From CAMQVM01 sp044433405 (GTDB lineage Bacteria; Bacteroidota; Bacteroidia; Bacteroidales; Rikenellaceae), in contig JAWXTQ010000005.1 in NCBI GenBank assembly GCA_044433405.1, positions 1 through 33,403 on the forward strand: DNA of 33,403 nt, written 5' to 3'. Made by a program: the position numbers and the translations under genes. The notes under the pieces are model-generated. The model did no database searches. It saw nothing but the letters and a program-made list of their open reading frames with translations, and had not been told where the DNA came from. The stretch's first letter is position 1; every line of letters begins with the position of its first letter. This document shows positions 16,059 through 23,883 of this stretch, piece after piece.

Positions 16059-17951
16059 ATGAGAAAGATGACGTTGATAGACTTGTTTGAAGAATCGGTC
16101 GAAAAATTTGCTAATAATACATTTTTACGTGAGAAGATAGGGTCGCAATGGCACTCTACCTCCTACGCTCAGACAAAAGAGTTAGCGTGCAGGTTTGGTG
16201 CTGGACTTACTGCAATTGGTGTTGAAAAAGGGGATAATATTTCACTTCTTTCGGAGGGGCGAAACGCTTGGATAATTGGCGAATTGGCTCTTTTTTATGC
16301 GGGTGCAATTAATGTTCCTCTCTCAATAAAACTAGATCAAGGTAGTGACTTGCTGTTTCGCTTGATACACTCTGATTCCAAATTTATATTGGTATCGCAA
16401 GGTCAGTTAAAGAAAATTCGTGCTATTAAATCGGAGCTGCCAGAGATTAAAAAAATCATTGTTTTTGATAACCTTGATGCTTATGAAGATGGTGAAATAT
16501 CTATGCAAGAGGTTTGCGAGTTGGGTGAGGCTTACCTTAAAGAGCATGAGGCTGACTTTTTTGAGATATCTAAATCTATACAAAATGATGATATTGCCAC
16601 TATAACTTACACCTCTGGAACTACAGCTGACCCTAAAGGGGTGATGTTAACTCATCGTAACTACACCTCAAACGTTGAGCAGTCATTAACGCTTATGGAT
16701 ATTCCTCCAACCTTTAAAACGCTTATTATTCTTCCTTTGGATCACTGTTTTGCTCATGTGGTTGGATTCTACATTTTTATGCACAAAGGGGCATCAGTTG
16801 CTACTGTTCAAAATGGAAAAACACCTCTTGAAACATTAAAAAATATTCCTATTAACATCAAGGAGATTAAGCCTGATCTGTTGTTGTCAGTGCCTGCACT
16901 TGCCAAGAACTTTAAAAAATCTATCGAGACATCTATTAAAAGCAAGGGCAAGTCGACTGAGAGATTGTTTAATATTGCACTTAAAATATCATACCTTTAT
17001 AATGGAAATGGTTGGAATAGAGGTAAAGGATGGGTCGCTATTCTTAAACCACTAATGTCACTATTTGATAAAATTCTATTTTCCAAAGTGCGTCTGGGTA
17101 TGGGGGGCGATCTTAAAATGTTTATTGGTGGTGGAGCTCTTTTAGGTAAAGATATTCAAGATTTCTATTATGCTATTGGTATGCCAATGCTGCAAGGCTA
17201 TGGTTTGTCGGAGGCTACGCCAGTAATCTCGTCAAATTCACTTCTAAAACATAAATTTGGAACTTCAGGCTCATTAGTAAAACCACTAGATATAAAAATT
17301 ATGGATGGTGATGGCAATGAGCTAGCGCAAGGGGTGAGTGGTGAGATTGTTATCAAAGGTGAAAATGTAATGGCTGGGTATTGGAAAAATGAACAGTCAA
17401 CAGCCGAAACCGTAGTTGATGGATGGTTGCACACTGGCGATTTAGGCTATATGGATAGTGATGATTTTTTGGTCGTATTGGGTAGATTTAAGAGCTTGTT
17501 GATTGGTAGTGACGGAGAGAAATATAGTCCTGAAGGTATCGAAGAGACACTAGTAGGAACTTCGCCTTATATTGATCAAATAGTGTTGCATAACAATCAA
17601 GACCCTTACACTACGGCTCTTATAGTGCCAAATATTGAAAATATAAAAAAGGCATCTAAAAGCGAGTGGGGCACTCCGCAGGCGCAGAAAGAGGCTGTTG
17701 TTGCAATTCAAGAGTCAATAAATGAGCTTAAAAAAGGAGGTAGATTGGCAAATCAATTCCCTGAGAGGTGGTTGCCTGCAAGTTTTGCAGTTCTCGACGC
17801 TCCATTTACAGAGCAAAATCACATGGTAAATAGTACTATGAAAATTGTGCGTAACAAAGTCGAGGAGGTGTATAAAGAGCGTATCGAGTTTCTCTACACT
17901 ACTTCGGGTAAGGATGTGTTTAATGATAGAAATTTTAAATCTTTCATCTAA
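16059..17951 (+). CDS. fadD: Long-chain acyl-CoA synthetase (AMP-binding)
   Basis: The 630-residue cytoplasmic or membrane-associated enzyme activates fatty acids with ATP and CoA. The adenylate-forming motifs are all present: the P-loop 'TYTSGTTADPKGVMLTH' (about 183-199), 'QGYGLSEATPV', 'DGWLHTGDLGYMD' and the hinge 'GRFKSLLIGSDGEKYSPEGI' (20 residues), after which the C-terminal domain folds over the site. Length is within the 600-650 range of bacterial long-chain ligases. The gene starts 11 bp after the DUF5107/TPR gene, which suggests co-transcription, though no functional link is evident. Chain-length preference is not readable. Confidence 0.9.
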   Translation: MRKMTLIDLFEESVEKFANNTFLREKIGSQWHSTSYAQTKELACRFGAGLTAIGVEKGDNISLLSEGRNAWIIGELALFYAGAINVPLSIKLDQGSDLLFRLIHSDSKFILVSQGQLKKIRAIKSELPEIKKIIVFDNLDAYEDGEISMQEVCELGEAYLKEHEADFFEISKSIQNDDIATITYTSGTTADPKGVMLTHRNYTSNVEQSLTLMDIPPTFKTLIILPLDHCFAHVVGFYIFMHKGASVATVQNGKTPLETLKNIPINIKEIKPDLLLSVPALAKNFKKSIETSIKSKGKSTERLFNIALKISYLYNGNGWNRGKGWVAILKPLMSLFDKILFSKVRLGMGGDLKMFIGGGALLGKDIQDFYYAIGMPMLQGYGLSEATPVISSNSLLKHKFGTSGSLVKPLDIKIMDGDGNELAQGVSGEIVIKGENVMAGYWKNEQSTAETVVDGWLHTGDLGYMDSDDFLVVLGRFKSLLIGSDGEKYSPEGIEETLVGTSPYIDQIVLHNNQDPYTTALIVPNIENIKKASKSEWGTPQAQKEAVVAIQESINELKKGGRLANQFPERWLPASFAVLDAPFTEQNHMVNSTMKIVRNKVEEVYKERIEFLYTTSGKDVFNDRNFKSFI

Positions 17952-17963
17952 TAGCTAAAATTG

Positions 17964-17994
17964 CTGTAATTGTGGCTAAATGCCACAATTACAG
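17964..17994. terminator. Strong stem-loop after the acyl-CoA ligase gene
   Basis: A perfect 13-bp stem (arm CTGTAATTGTGGC, loop TAAAT) starts 12 bp after the stop. There is no T tract behind it, so it may stabilise the mRNA 3' end or work as a non-canonical terminator. Confidence 0.55.
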
Positions 17995-18065
17995 GCCAAC
18001 CAGACCAAAAACAACTGTAGTTTTAGAGCAGTATAAATGTTGGATAATTATATTTATTTTGAAAC

Positions 18066-18099
18066 TTTGGCTTTTTTTACCAATTTTTTTGTACCTTAG
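18066..18099 (+). promoter_or_regulatory. Candidate promoter of the glucosaminidase operon
   Basis: TTTG (18066-18069) and TACCTTAG (18092-18099; one mismatch to TAnnTTTG) are separated by 22 bp, slightly longer than the best spacing. The -7 box lies 38 bp before the ATG. Confidence 0.45.
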
Positions 18100-18137
18100 C
18101 TGCGTATTTAATAATTTACCTCACAAAACATGAACTT

Positions 18138-19139
18138 ATGAAGAAAGTGTTTCTTTTTTTATCTTTCGTAACTCTTTTTTCTGCACCATCATCGGCGCAG
18201 CAGAAAATGTCTACTTCTGAGTATATTGCAGTCTATTCTGATTTAGCAATTGCCAGTATGATAGAATATAGCATACCAGCAAGTATCAAAATGGGGCAAG
18301 CAATCATTGAATCCTCGTCTGGTAATAGTCGCTTAGCACTTAGTGGAAATAATCATTTTGGTATAAAGTGTAAAACTGAGTGGGAAGGTGAGAAAATTTA
18401 TCACGATGATGATGCAGTTGGTGAGTGTTTTCGAAAGTATAGTTCTCCTTATGATTCATATATTGACCATAACGAGTTTTTAACTACAAGAGATAGGTAT
18501 TCTTCGCTTTTCGATCTAGATATTACAGATTATAAAGCATGGGCAAACGGCTTGAAGGCTGCTGGTTATGCAACTAGCCCTACTTATGCCACTGATTTAA
18601 TCCGAGTAATTGAGGATAATAAGCTCTATTTGCTTGATGATAAAGCCCTGGAGGGTGATAAAGAGGAGGAGGTAGTTGAGCCTAAGCAAGAGATTGTTGT
18701 TCAAAAGCCAAAAGAAGAGCCTGTGCAATCTAATCAATCTATTTATAGTGGAGTTTATGCTAACTCTATAGATTATATTGAGGTAGATAGTAAGAGTGGC
18801 ATTCCTACCTATATCAACAATAACGTTAAATTTGTTATTGCTCGTAGAGGTGATACATTCGACTCACTCTCTAAAATAACAGGTAAGTCGGTATCTAAAT
18901 TATTGAAATATAATGAGCTTGACTTTAAACCAGATGCCATAAAAGAGGGGTCGATTATCTATATAGCAGCTAAAAAATCAAAAGCCTCTAATGGTTATAA
19001 CTACCATACAGTTGCTAAAAATCAATCTCTGCATTATGTGTCGCAAAAGTATGGAATTAAAATAGAGAAATTGGCTAAATTGAATCTATACTCATCGCAC
19101 TATGTGATTAAGGTAGGACAAAAAATATTATTAAGATAA
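18138..19139 (+). CDS. Exported peptidoglycan glucosaminidase (GH73-like) with two LysM repeats
   Basis: The 333-residue protein has a Sec signal peptide (about 1-20, cut after 'APSSA'). Residues about 25-175 form a glucosaminidase domain: 'GQAIIESSSGNSRLALSGNN' contains the probable catalytic Glu, E58, followed by 'HFGIKCKTEWEG' and 'YATSPTYATDLIRVIE'. A low-complexity linker (about 175-205, Glu/Lys/Pro) leads to two LysM wall-binding repeats, 'FVIARRGDTFDSLSKITG' and 'YHTVAKNQSLHYVSQKYG'. It would cut the glycan strands of peptidoglycan in the periplasm, for growth or cell separation. The second and last gene copies touch: its stop overlaps the next start. Confidence 0.88.
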   Translation: MKKVFLFLSFVTLFSAPSSAQQKMSTSEYIAVYSDLAIASMIEYSIPASIKMGQAIIESSSGNSRLALSGNNHFGIKCKTEWEGEKIYHDDDAVGECFRKYSSPYDSYIDHNEFLTTRDRYSSLFDLDITDYKAWANGLKAAGYATSPTYATDLIRVIEDNKLYLLDDKALEGDKEEEVVEPKQEIVVQKPKEEPVQSNQSIYSGVYANSIDYIEVDSKSGIPTYINNNVKFVIARRGDTFDSLSKITGKSVSKLLKYNELDFKPDAIKEGSIIYIAAKKSKASNGYNYHTVAKNQSLHYVSQKYGIKIEKLAKLNLYSSHYVIKVGQKILLR

Positions 19140-19819
19140 TGGATAGTAACGACAGGTCAGATAGGATAATAAAGCTCCTTGAGAGCAAATCTACACTAAA
19201 GCAGGCTGCATTTTCGAGCTGTAGCCTGTTGTTTGAAAACTTAAAAGAGATACTCCACGAGATGAGTGGAGAGATTAATGATACTCTTTCAAATTCTCGT
19301 CTAATTAAGGTCGAGTATAGAGATAGAGGAAAATTCGAAGCCCAACTTCAGATAGCAACAGATATGTTGATATTCTCGATGCATACAAATGTGTTTCATT
19401 TCGATAGAGAACACCCAATTTACCAAAATGACTACGTTAAAGGTAGTGAATATAACAGTTATTGTGGTGTGATTAATATTTATGATTTTCTTGCTGACTC
19501 CTTTAAGTTCAATAGGTTAGGTGATGAAGGTTATCTTATTGGTCGTATATTTGTAAACCACGAAAATTGCTTCTTTGTTGAGGGTAAACGTCAAGAAAAG
19601 TATGGTTGCAGTACGTTTGGCTCTCGTCAAATAGACGAATCCTCTTTACAGGAGATTGTAGAGATAGCAATTGAATATGCTATCAATTTTGATCTTCTAG
19701 TGCCTCCGTATGACGCAGTTAAGATAGTCGAGGTTGATCAAATGAACACAAAAATAGAGAATTCACGCATACAAACAGGTAAGCGTTTAGGCTATAAGTT
19801 TAATTCGGACGACATATAA
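19139..19819 (+). CDS. Conserved hypothetical protein, translationally coupled to the glucosaminidase
   Basis: I do not recognise a named family for this 226-residue protein, though it feels like a conserved Bacteroidetes protein of unknown function. It has no signal peptide and no membrane segment. Visible features are a helical, charged N-terminus with two Cys ('SSCSLLF' preceded by 'KQAAF'), a likely beta-rich middle ('KFEAQLQIATDMLIFSMHTN'; 'VINIYDFLADSFKF'; 'YLIGRIFVNHENCFFVEGKR') and a helical end. The ATG at 19139 uses the last base of the preceding TAA, a strong sign of translational coupling with the wall hydrolase. The next gene is 5 bp downstream. Confidence 0.7.
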   Translation: MDSNDRSDRIIKLLESKSTLKQAAFSSCSLLFENLKEILHEMSGEINDTLSNSRLIKVEYRDRGKFEAQLQIATDMLIFSMHTNVFHFDREHPIYQNDYVKGSEYNSYCGVINIYDFLADSFKFNRLGDEGYLIGRIFVNHENCFFVEGKRQEKYGCSTFGSRQIDESSLQEIVEIAIEYAINFDLLVPPYDAVKIVEVDQMNTKIENSRIQTGKRLGYKFNSDDI

Positions 19820-19824
19820 TTGAT

Positions 19825-20187
19825 ATGAAAGTTAAGATATTGTGTTATTCAGGTTGTTCGACCTGTAAGAAGGCACTTAAATGGTTAAAAGATAACTCTG
19901 TTGAGTTTGAAAATAGAGAGATTACAATTGATAACCCAACCTCTAAAGAGCTAAATGAGTGGATTGAGTTGAGTGATAAACCTGTAACTAAATTTTTTAA
20001 TACTAGTGGCAAAAAATATAAAGAACTAGGTTTGAAAGATGTAGTGAAGAGTGCCACTCAAAATGAGCTTATAGAGTTGTTGTCGTCTGATGGTATGTTA
20101 GTAAAACGCCCAATTTTAGTTGGTGATAATCGCGTTTTAGTTGGCTTTAAGGAGGCTGAATGGAGCGAACTACTACTCTGTAATTAA
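19825..20187 (+). CDS. ArsC/Spx-family thioredoxin-fold protein
   Basis: The 120-residue cytoplasmic protein has the ArsC-like fold start 'KILCYSGCSTCKKALKWL', with a C11-x-x-C14 pair, then 'REITIDNPTSKEL', 'PVTKFFNTSGKKYKELGL' and 'LVKRPILVGDNRVLVGF', the cis-Pro-containing segment of the family. Arsenate reductases usually have one N-terminal cysteine and use glutathione; this CxxC form resembles Spx or YffB relatives, so arsenate reduction is uncertain. No other arsenic gene is nearby. It is the third gene of the glucosaminidase operon (5 bp gap). Confidence 0.8.
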   Translation: MKVKILCYSGCSTCKKALKWLKDNSVEFENREITIDNPTSKELNEWIELSDKPVTKFFNTSGKKYKELGLKDVVKSATQNELIELLSSDGMLVKRPILVGDNRVLVGFKEAEWSELLLCN

Positions 20188-20269
20188 TGAATTAACTACG
20201 TGGTTACGATAGAAAATCCATTGTGTCTATATAACAATATTAATATTTATTTATAAAACAAACAATTAA

Positions 20270-20773
20270 ATGAAAAGAAAACTTTTACTTTTGGCTGTTT
20301 TAATTATGACAGCAACAATTTCTTCAGCACAAACATTTGGTTCTGGAGATAAAGTTCTAACTGCACAAATTGGTTTAGGTAGCTCTTATGGTTTACCTAT
20401 AGCTGTAGCTTATGAGGTTGGAGTTGTAGATTTAGGTAGTAATTTTGCAATCGGAGTTGGTGCAACTGCTGGTTATGCTTCTAAATCTGAGAATGACTAC
20501 AAATATTCTAACCTTCTTTTAGGAGCACTTGGTAACTTCCACTATGTTGGTTTAAACAAATGGGATTTTACTGCTGGTCTAGTTCTAGGTTATGATATCG
20601 CTTCTGCAAAATGGACAGGAACAGGTACAGAGATTGGAACTGACAGTGCAAGTGGATTACTATTAGGTCTTAATGTTGGTGCAAAATACTACATTACAGA
20701 GAGTCTAGGTATCGCAGCAAATGTTGGAATGGGTATCGCAACTTGCCAATTAGGTATTGCATATAAATTCTAA
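20270..20773 (+). CDS. Small outer membrane beta-barrel-like protein
   Basis: The 167-residue product has a Sec signal (about 1-21, ending 'TISSAQT') followed by alternating hydrophobic and Gly-rich strands: 'TAQIGLGSSYGLPIAVAYEV' (20 residues), 'FAIGVGATAGYAS', 'LLLGALGNFHYVG', 'FTAGLVLGYDIA' and a last strand 'CQLGIAYKF' ending in Phe. A terminal Phe is typical of proteins folded by the BAM complex. The function is unknown. A strong terminator follows. Confidence 0.72.
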   Translation: MKRKLLLLAVLIMTATISSAQTFGSGDKVLTAQIGLGSSYGLPIAVAYEVGVVDLGSNFAIGVGATAGYASKSENDYKYSNLLLGALGNFHYVGLNKWDFTAGLVLGYDIASAKWTGTGTEIGTDSASGLLLGLNVGAKYYITESLGIAANVGMGIATCQLGIAYKF

Positions 20774-20790
20774 TCAACTTCTGCAAAATA

Positions 20791-20824
20791 AAAAAATCAA
20801 CCTCAAAAGGTTGATTTTTTTTTT
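20791..20824 (+). terminator. Rho-independent terminator after the beta-barrel gene
   Basis: The stem AATCAACC / GGTTGATT (20795-20802 with 20809-20816) closes on TCAAAA and is followed by a T run to 20824, with an A run upstream. It sits 17 bp after the stop. Confidence 0.88.
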
Positions 20825-20856
20825 GTTTCTCTTAGCTCTTACTTGACAGTATGGCT

Positions 20857-20893
20857 GAAAAAAACGGAGTATTTCATTTGAAGATACTCCGTT
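20857..20893 (-). terminator. Rho-independent terminator for L31 (minus strand)
   Basis: A 10-bp stem, AACGGAGTAT / ATACTCCGTT (20863-20872 with 20884-20893), is followed on the minus strand by a T run (plus-strand A run 20858-20864). It ends the rpmE2 transcript 29 bp after its stop. Confidence 0.85.
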
Positions 20894-20922
20894 AAAGTTA
20901 GCTATAACACTCGTGTGTTATA

Positions 20923-21186
20923 CTACTGATTTTTTTTATCGTAGTGCTTTTTGTAGCGGTTCATAAACTTATCAACACGTCCTGCAGTGTCAACTAATTT
21001 CATCTTACCTGTGTAGAATGGGTGAGATGTACTAGAAATTTCCACTTTAAAGACTGGATAGGTTTCGCCGTTCACTTCTATAGTTTCTTTAGACTGAACC
21101 GCGGACCTGCACAAAAACACCTCCTCGTTAGACATATCTTTGAATGCTACGATTCGATAATTTTCTGGATGAATACCTTTTTTCAT
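20923..21186 (-). CDS. rpmE2: Ribosomal protein bL31, type B
   Basis: The 87-residue protein matches the type B (zinc-free) L31: 'MKKGIHPENYRIVAFKDMS', 'YPVFKVEISSTSHPFYTGK' (19 residues) and 'GRVDKFMNRYKKHY'. The four-Cys zinc ribbon of type A L31 is absent; only one Cys (in 'FLCRSAVQSK') is present. The gene is monocistronic, with its own promoter and terminator on the minus strand. The zinc-independent form is commonly the only copy in Bacteroidetes. Confidence 0.95.
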   Translation of the reverse strand: MKKGIHPENYRIVAFKDMSNEEVFLCRSAVQSKETIEVNGETYPVFKVEISSTSHPFYTGKMKLVDTAGRVDKFMNRYKKHYDKKNQ

Positions 21187-21218
21187 TGTGCTTATAATTA
21201 TTGTTTTAAATATGGCTG

Positions 21219-21226
21219 CAAAGATA
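21219..21226 (-). promoter_or_regulatory. -7 promoter element of rpmE2 (minus strand)
   Basis: On the minus strand the box reads TATCTTTG, an exact TAnnTTTG match, 33 bp before the start codon. No good -33 TTTG is present. Confidence 0.55.
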
Positions 21227-21247
21227 GTGATTATTTTTTAATTTGAA

Positions 21248-22303
21248 CTATCTTTTTAATATATTTTTTATTATTACTCCTTCTACTGTTTTGCTAGAGC
21301 TCTTTTTACCCCCTGGAATCAAGGGTGCTTTAACTCCATTTTTGCCATCGCCACCATCTAATTCATTGAGTGATAGAGGTGATATAAATATCTTAGCTTC
21401 ATCGTATAAGTTGTTGTATATAAATAAGTTTAATAGTTTTTCTCCTCCCTCTACAATCATCGAGCATACTCCTTTTTCGTAAAGTTTGTAGAGCATTTGT
21501 TTGATTGCATCGTCGGTGTTAAAGTCGATTTTTATATGATTTTCATCCTCTTTAATTGAGTTGATAATAATTGTACGCGCTTCAGAATTAAAGATACTAT
21601 GCTCCCTACTTAGCTTTAATTGGCGATCAATTACAACCCTTATTGGATTTTTACCGCTCCATTCTCGTACTGTGAGCGATGGATTGTCGCGCGTAACGGT
21701 GTTGCTACCTACCATTATTGCGCTCTCTTGTGAGCGCATTTTATGCACTATCTCTTTACATCGTGCTCCAGTTAGCCAAGTTGGTGGAGTGTTAGAGTCG
21801 CGATTATTGTCGATAAATCCGTCACAAGTTTGAGCCCACTTCAATATTATATATGGGCGTTGCTCCTTATGAAAAGTAAAAAAACGTCGATTAAGCTCTA
21901 TTGATTCGCTCTCTAATACGCCTACTTTTACCTCAATGCCGCTCTCTTGCATCATGGCGATTCCACGTCCATTAACCTTCGAAAAGCTATCTTTGCATCC
22001 AATTACAACTCTTGCAATAGAGTGTTCTATTATTAGATTTGCACAAGGAGGCGTTTTACCGTAGTGTGAGCAGGGTTCAAGATTTACATAAAGGGTAGAA
22101 TTTTTAAGTCTGTTTTTATCTTTCACGCTATTAATAGCGTTGACTTCAGCGTGAGCCTGGCCACATACTCGATGATATCCCTCTCCTATAACCTCACCAT
22201 TTTCAACAATAACACATCCCACCATTGGGTTTGTTGCTGTTTTTCCCTTTGCTAGTTTTGCCAGTCTAAGGGCTCTAGCCATATATATTTCGTCTTGCTC
22301 CAT
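21248..22303 (-). CDS. ribD: Bifunctional riboflavin deaminase/reductase RibD
   Basis: The 351-residue enzyme catalyses the deaminase and reductase steps of riboflavin synthesis. The N-terminal deaminase (about 1-145) has the zinc ligands H51-A-E53 and C78/C87 in 'PCSHYGKTPPC', with E53 as proton carrier. The reductase domain (about 148-351) shows 'RPYIILKWAQTCDGFIDN', 'IMVGSNTVTRDNPSLTVR' and 'MIVEGGEKLLN', the NADPH and substrate site motifs. The gene is divergent from prmC. It is separated from the riboflavin synthase gene (ribE at 26380) by about 4 kb. Confidence 0.95.
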   Translation of the reverse strand: MEQDEIYMARALRLAKLAKGKTATNPMVGCVIVENGEVIGEGYHRVCGQAHAEVNAINSVKDKNRLKNSTLYVNLEPCSHYGKTPPCANLIIEHSIARVVIGCKDSFSKVNGRGIAMMQESGIEVKVGVLESESIELNRRFFTFHKEQRPYIILKWAQTCDGFIDNNRDSNTPPTWLTGARCKEIVHKMRSQESAIMVGSNTVTRDNPSLTVREWSGKNPIRVVIDRQLKLSREHSIFNSEARTIIINSIKEDENHIKIDFNTDDAIKQMLYKLYEKGVCSMIVEGGEKLLNLFIYNNLYDEAKIFISPLSLNELDGGDGKNGVKAPLIPGGKKSSSKTVEGVIIKNILKR

Positions 22304-22326
22304 AATAGTGCGTATTGTTTAGAGTG

Positions 22327-22355
22327 CAAAAATAGAGATAATTTATCTATATTTG
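22327..22355. promoter_or_regulatory. Divergent ribD / prmC promoter region
   Basis: Two -7 boxes face apart within 29 bp. TATTTTTG on the minus strand (22334-22327) lies 23 bp before ribD, and TATATTTG on the plus strand (22348-22355) lies 31 bp before prmC. Both match TAnnTTTG; the -33 boxes are weak. The two promoters overlap, so they may compete. Confidence 0.5.
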
Positions 22356-22386
22356 CAATATATCTAATTAATATAAGAAAATTTTT

Positions 22387-23235
22387 ATGACAATTTTAGA
22401 ACTTAAACGATATTGCTACTTCTATCTAAATTCAACTTTCGATGTGGGAGAGTTGCAGTGTGTGGTTGCTCGATTGATGTTGGATGTCTATGGTGTATCA
22501 AAAAATGATGTTATCCTTTGTGGTGACAAGCAGATAGATATAGATGTTGAAATTCTCGATAAGATATTGTCGCGAATCTCTGATGGTGAGCCAATACAAT
22601 ACGTTGTAGCGCAAGAGAGTTTTGGTGATTTGAATCTATATGTTGATAATGGTGTGCTTATTCCGCGTCCCGAAACCGAGGAGTTGGTTAATATCATCAT
22701 TGACGAAAATAGAGCAGGTGTGAAGTTGTCTATTTTGGATATTGGCACTGGAAGTGGAGCTATAGGCTTGTCGCTTGCACGCGCCTTTGGCGATGCTAGT
22801 GTGAGAGGGCTAGATATATCTGATAGCGCATTAACGGTGGCTCGAAAAAACAGGTCACTTCACAATGTAAAGAATATAGAGTTTGAAAAATGTGATATCT
22901 TATCAATTGATGCTCTTGATGCCACTTTTGATATTATAGTGAGCAATCCACCCTATGTTACCAATTCAGAAAGAGGCGAAATGTGTTCTAATGTGCTCGA
23001 TTATGAGCCTCATAGTGCGCTGTTTGTAGAGGATGATAACCCATTGCTGTTTTATAAGAAAATAGCTGACTTGGCCTCAAAATCTTTAAACAAAGGGGGT
23101 AAACTATATTTTGAAATTAATGAGCGTTTCTCTAGTGAGGTGCAAAAATTGTTAGAGGAGTGTGGTTTTAGCTCGGTTGTGGGAGTCGATGATTTTAGGG
23201 ATAAACCACGCTTTGTAAAGGGAGTGATTTTGTAG
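22387..23235 (+). CDS. prmC: Peptide chain release factor N5-glutamine methyltransferase
   Basis: The 282-residue enzyme methylates the GGQ glutamine of release factors. It has a helical N-terminal domain (about 1-85) ending in 'EPIQYVVAQESFGDL', 'GVLIPRPETEELV', the SAM-binding loop 'DIGTGSGAIG' (G120-G124) and the N187-P-P-Y190 motif that binds the glutamine side chain. The C-terminus is 'FEINERF' then 'VGVDDFRDKPRFVKG', typical of the family. recX follows 9 bp later, the usual order in Bacteroidetes. Confidence 0.95.
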   Translation: MTILELKRYCYFYLNSTFDVGELQCVVARLMLDVYGVSKNDVILCGDKQIDIDVEILDKILSRISDGEPIQYVVAQESFGDLNLYVDNGVLIPRPETEELVNIIIDENRAGVKLSILDIGTGSGAIGLSLARAFGDASVRGLDISDSALTVARKNRSLHNVKNIEFEKCDILSIDALDATFDIIVSNPPYVTNSERGEMCSNVLDYEPHSALFVEDDNPLLFYKKIADLASKSLNKGGKLYFEINERFSSEVQKLLEECGFSSVVGVDDFRDKPRFVKGVIL

Positions 23236-23244
23236 TGTAATATT

Positions 23245-23727
23245 ATGGAGGATAGATACAAAAAACGAGTAATAACTGCCGACAAAGCGGTAGTAAAGCT
23301 AATGACGCTCTGTTCGAGAGGTGAGAAGTCGAGTTTTGATGCAGCTCAACTGCTGAGGCGTTGGGGAGTGTCGCAGGAGGATTCTGACTCTATAATAGAG
23401 CGGCTAAAGAGCGAAAAATATATTGATGATAGTCGCTATTGTGATGCCTATGTGCGTGAAAAATCGCGCCTTTCAAATTTTGGAGCTCAAAAAATAAAGC
23501 AAAACTTAATCTTAAAGCGTTTGCCAGTAGAGTTAATCGAGAGCTCGATGAGTCGTTATATATCGAGTGATTCGATGAGAGATAAATTAGAGCTGATGTT
23601 GTCAAAAAAGAGAACCGAAATTGAGCGTCGCGAAGATGATACCTATAAAATTAAGGATAAATTAATCCGTTTTGCAATTAGTCGCGGCTATGATTACCAT
23701 CTGATTTGTGAAGTGCTAGAGTCTTAA
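23245..23727 (+). CDS. recX: Regulatory protein RecX
   Basis: The 160-residue, highly helical and charged protein matches RecX, which binds the RecA filament and modulates its activity. Visible repeats are three-helix units: 'AVVKLMTLCSRGEKSSFDAA' (20 residues), 'ERLKSEKYIDDSRYCDAYV' and 'SRLSNFGAQKIKQNLILK', with the family pattern K-x-Y-I-D-D-x-R-Y-x-x-x-Y-V. It starts 9 bp after prmC and its promoter is probably shared. recA is not in the window. Confidence 0.9.
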   Translation: MEDRYKKRVITADKAVVKLMTLCSRGEKSSFDAAQLLRRWGVSQEDSDSIIERLKSEKYIDDSRYCDAYVREKSRLSNFGAQKIKQNLILKRLPVELIESSMSRYISSDSMRDKLELMLSKKRTEIERREDDTYKIKDKLIRFAISRGYDYHLICEVLES

Positions 23728-23883
23728 GGTGTATGCGTTAAAATAAGCCTAAATGTAGTTGGTGCACTCCTTGACTTTGGATGTTTATGCGTTGTGGTGA
23801 TAGAATTGATATGAATTGAAGAAAAAAATAGTTTATATCAAAAAAATGTATTACTTTCACTGCCAAATAAATCAAATGAATTT

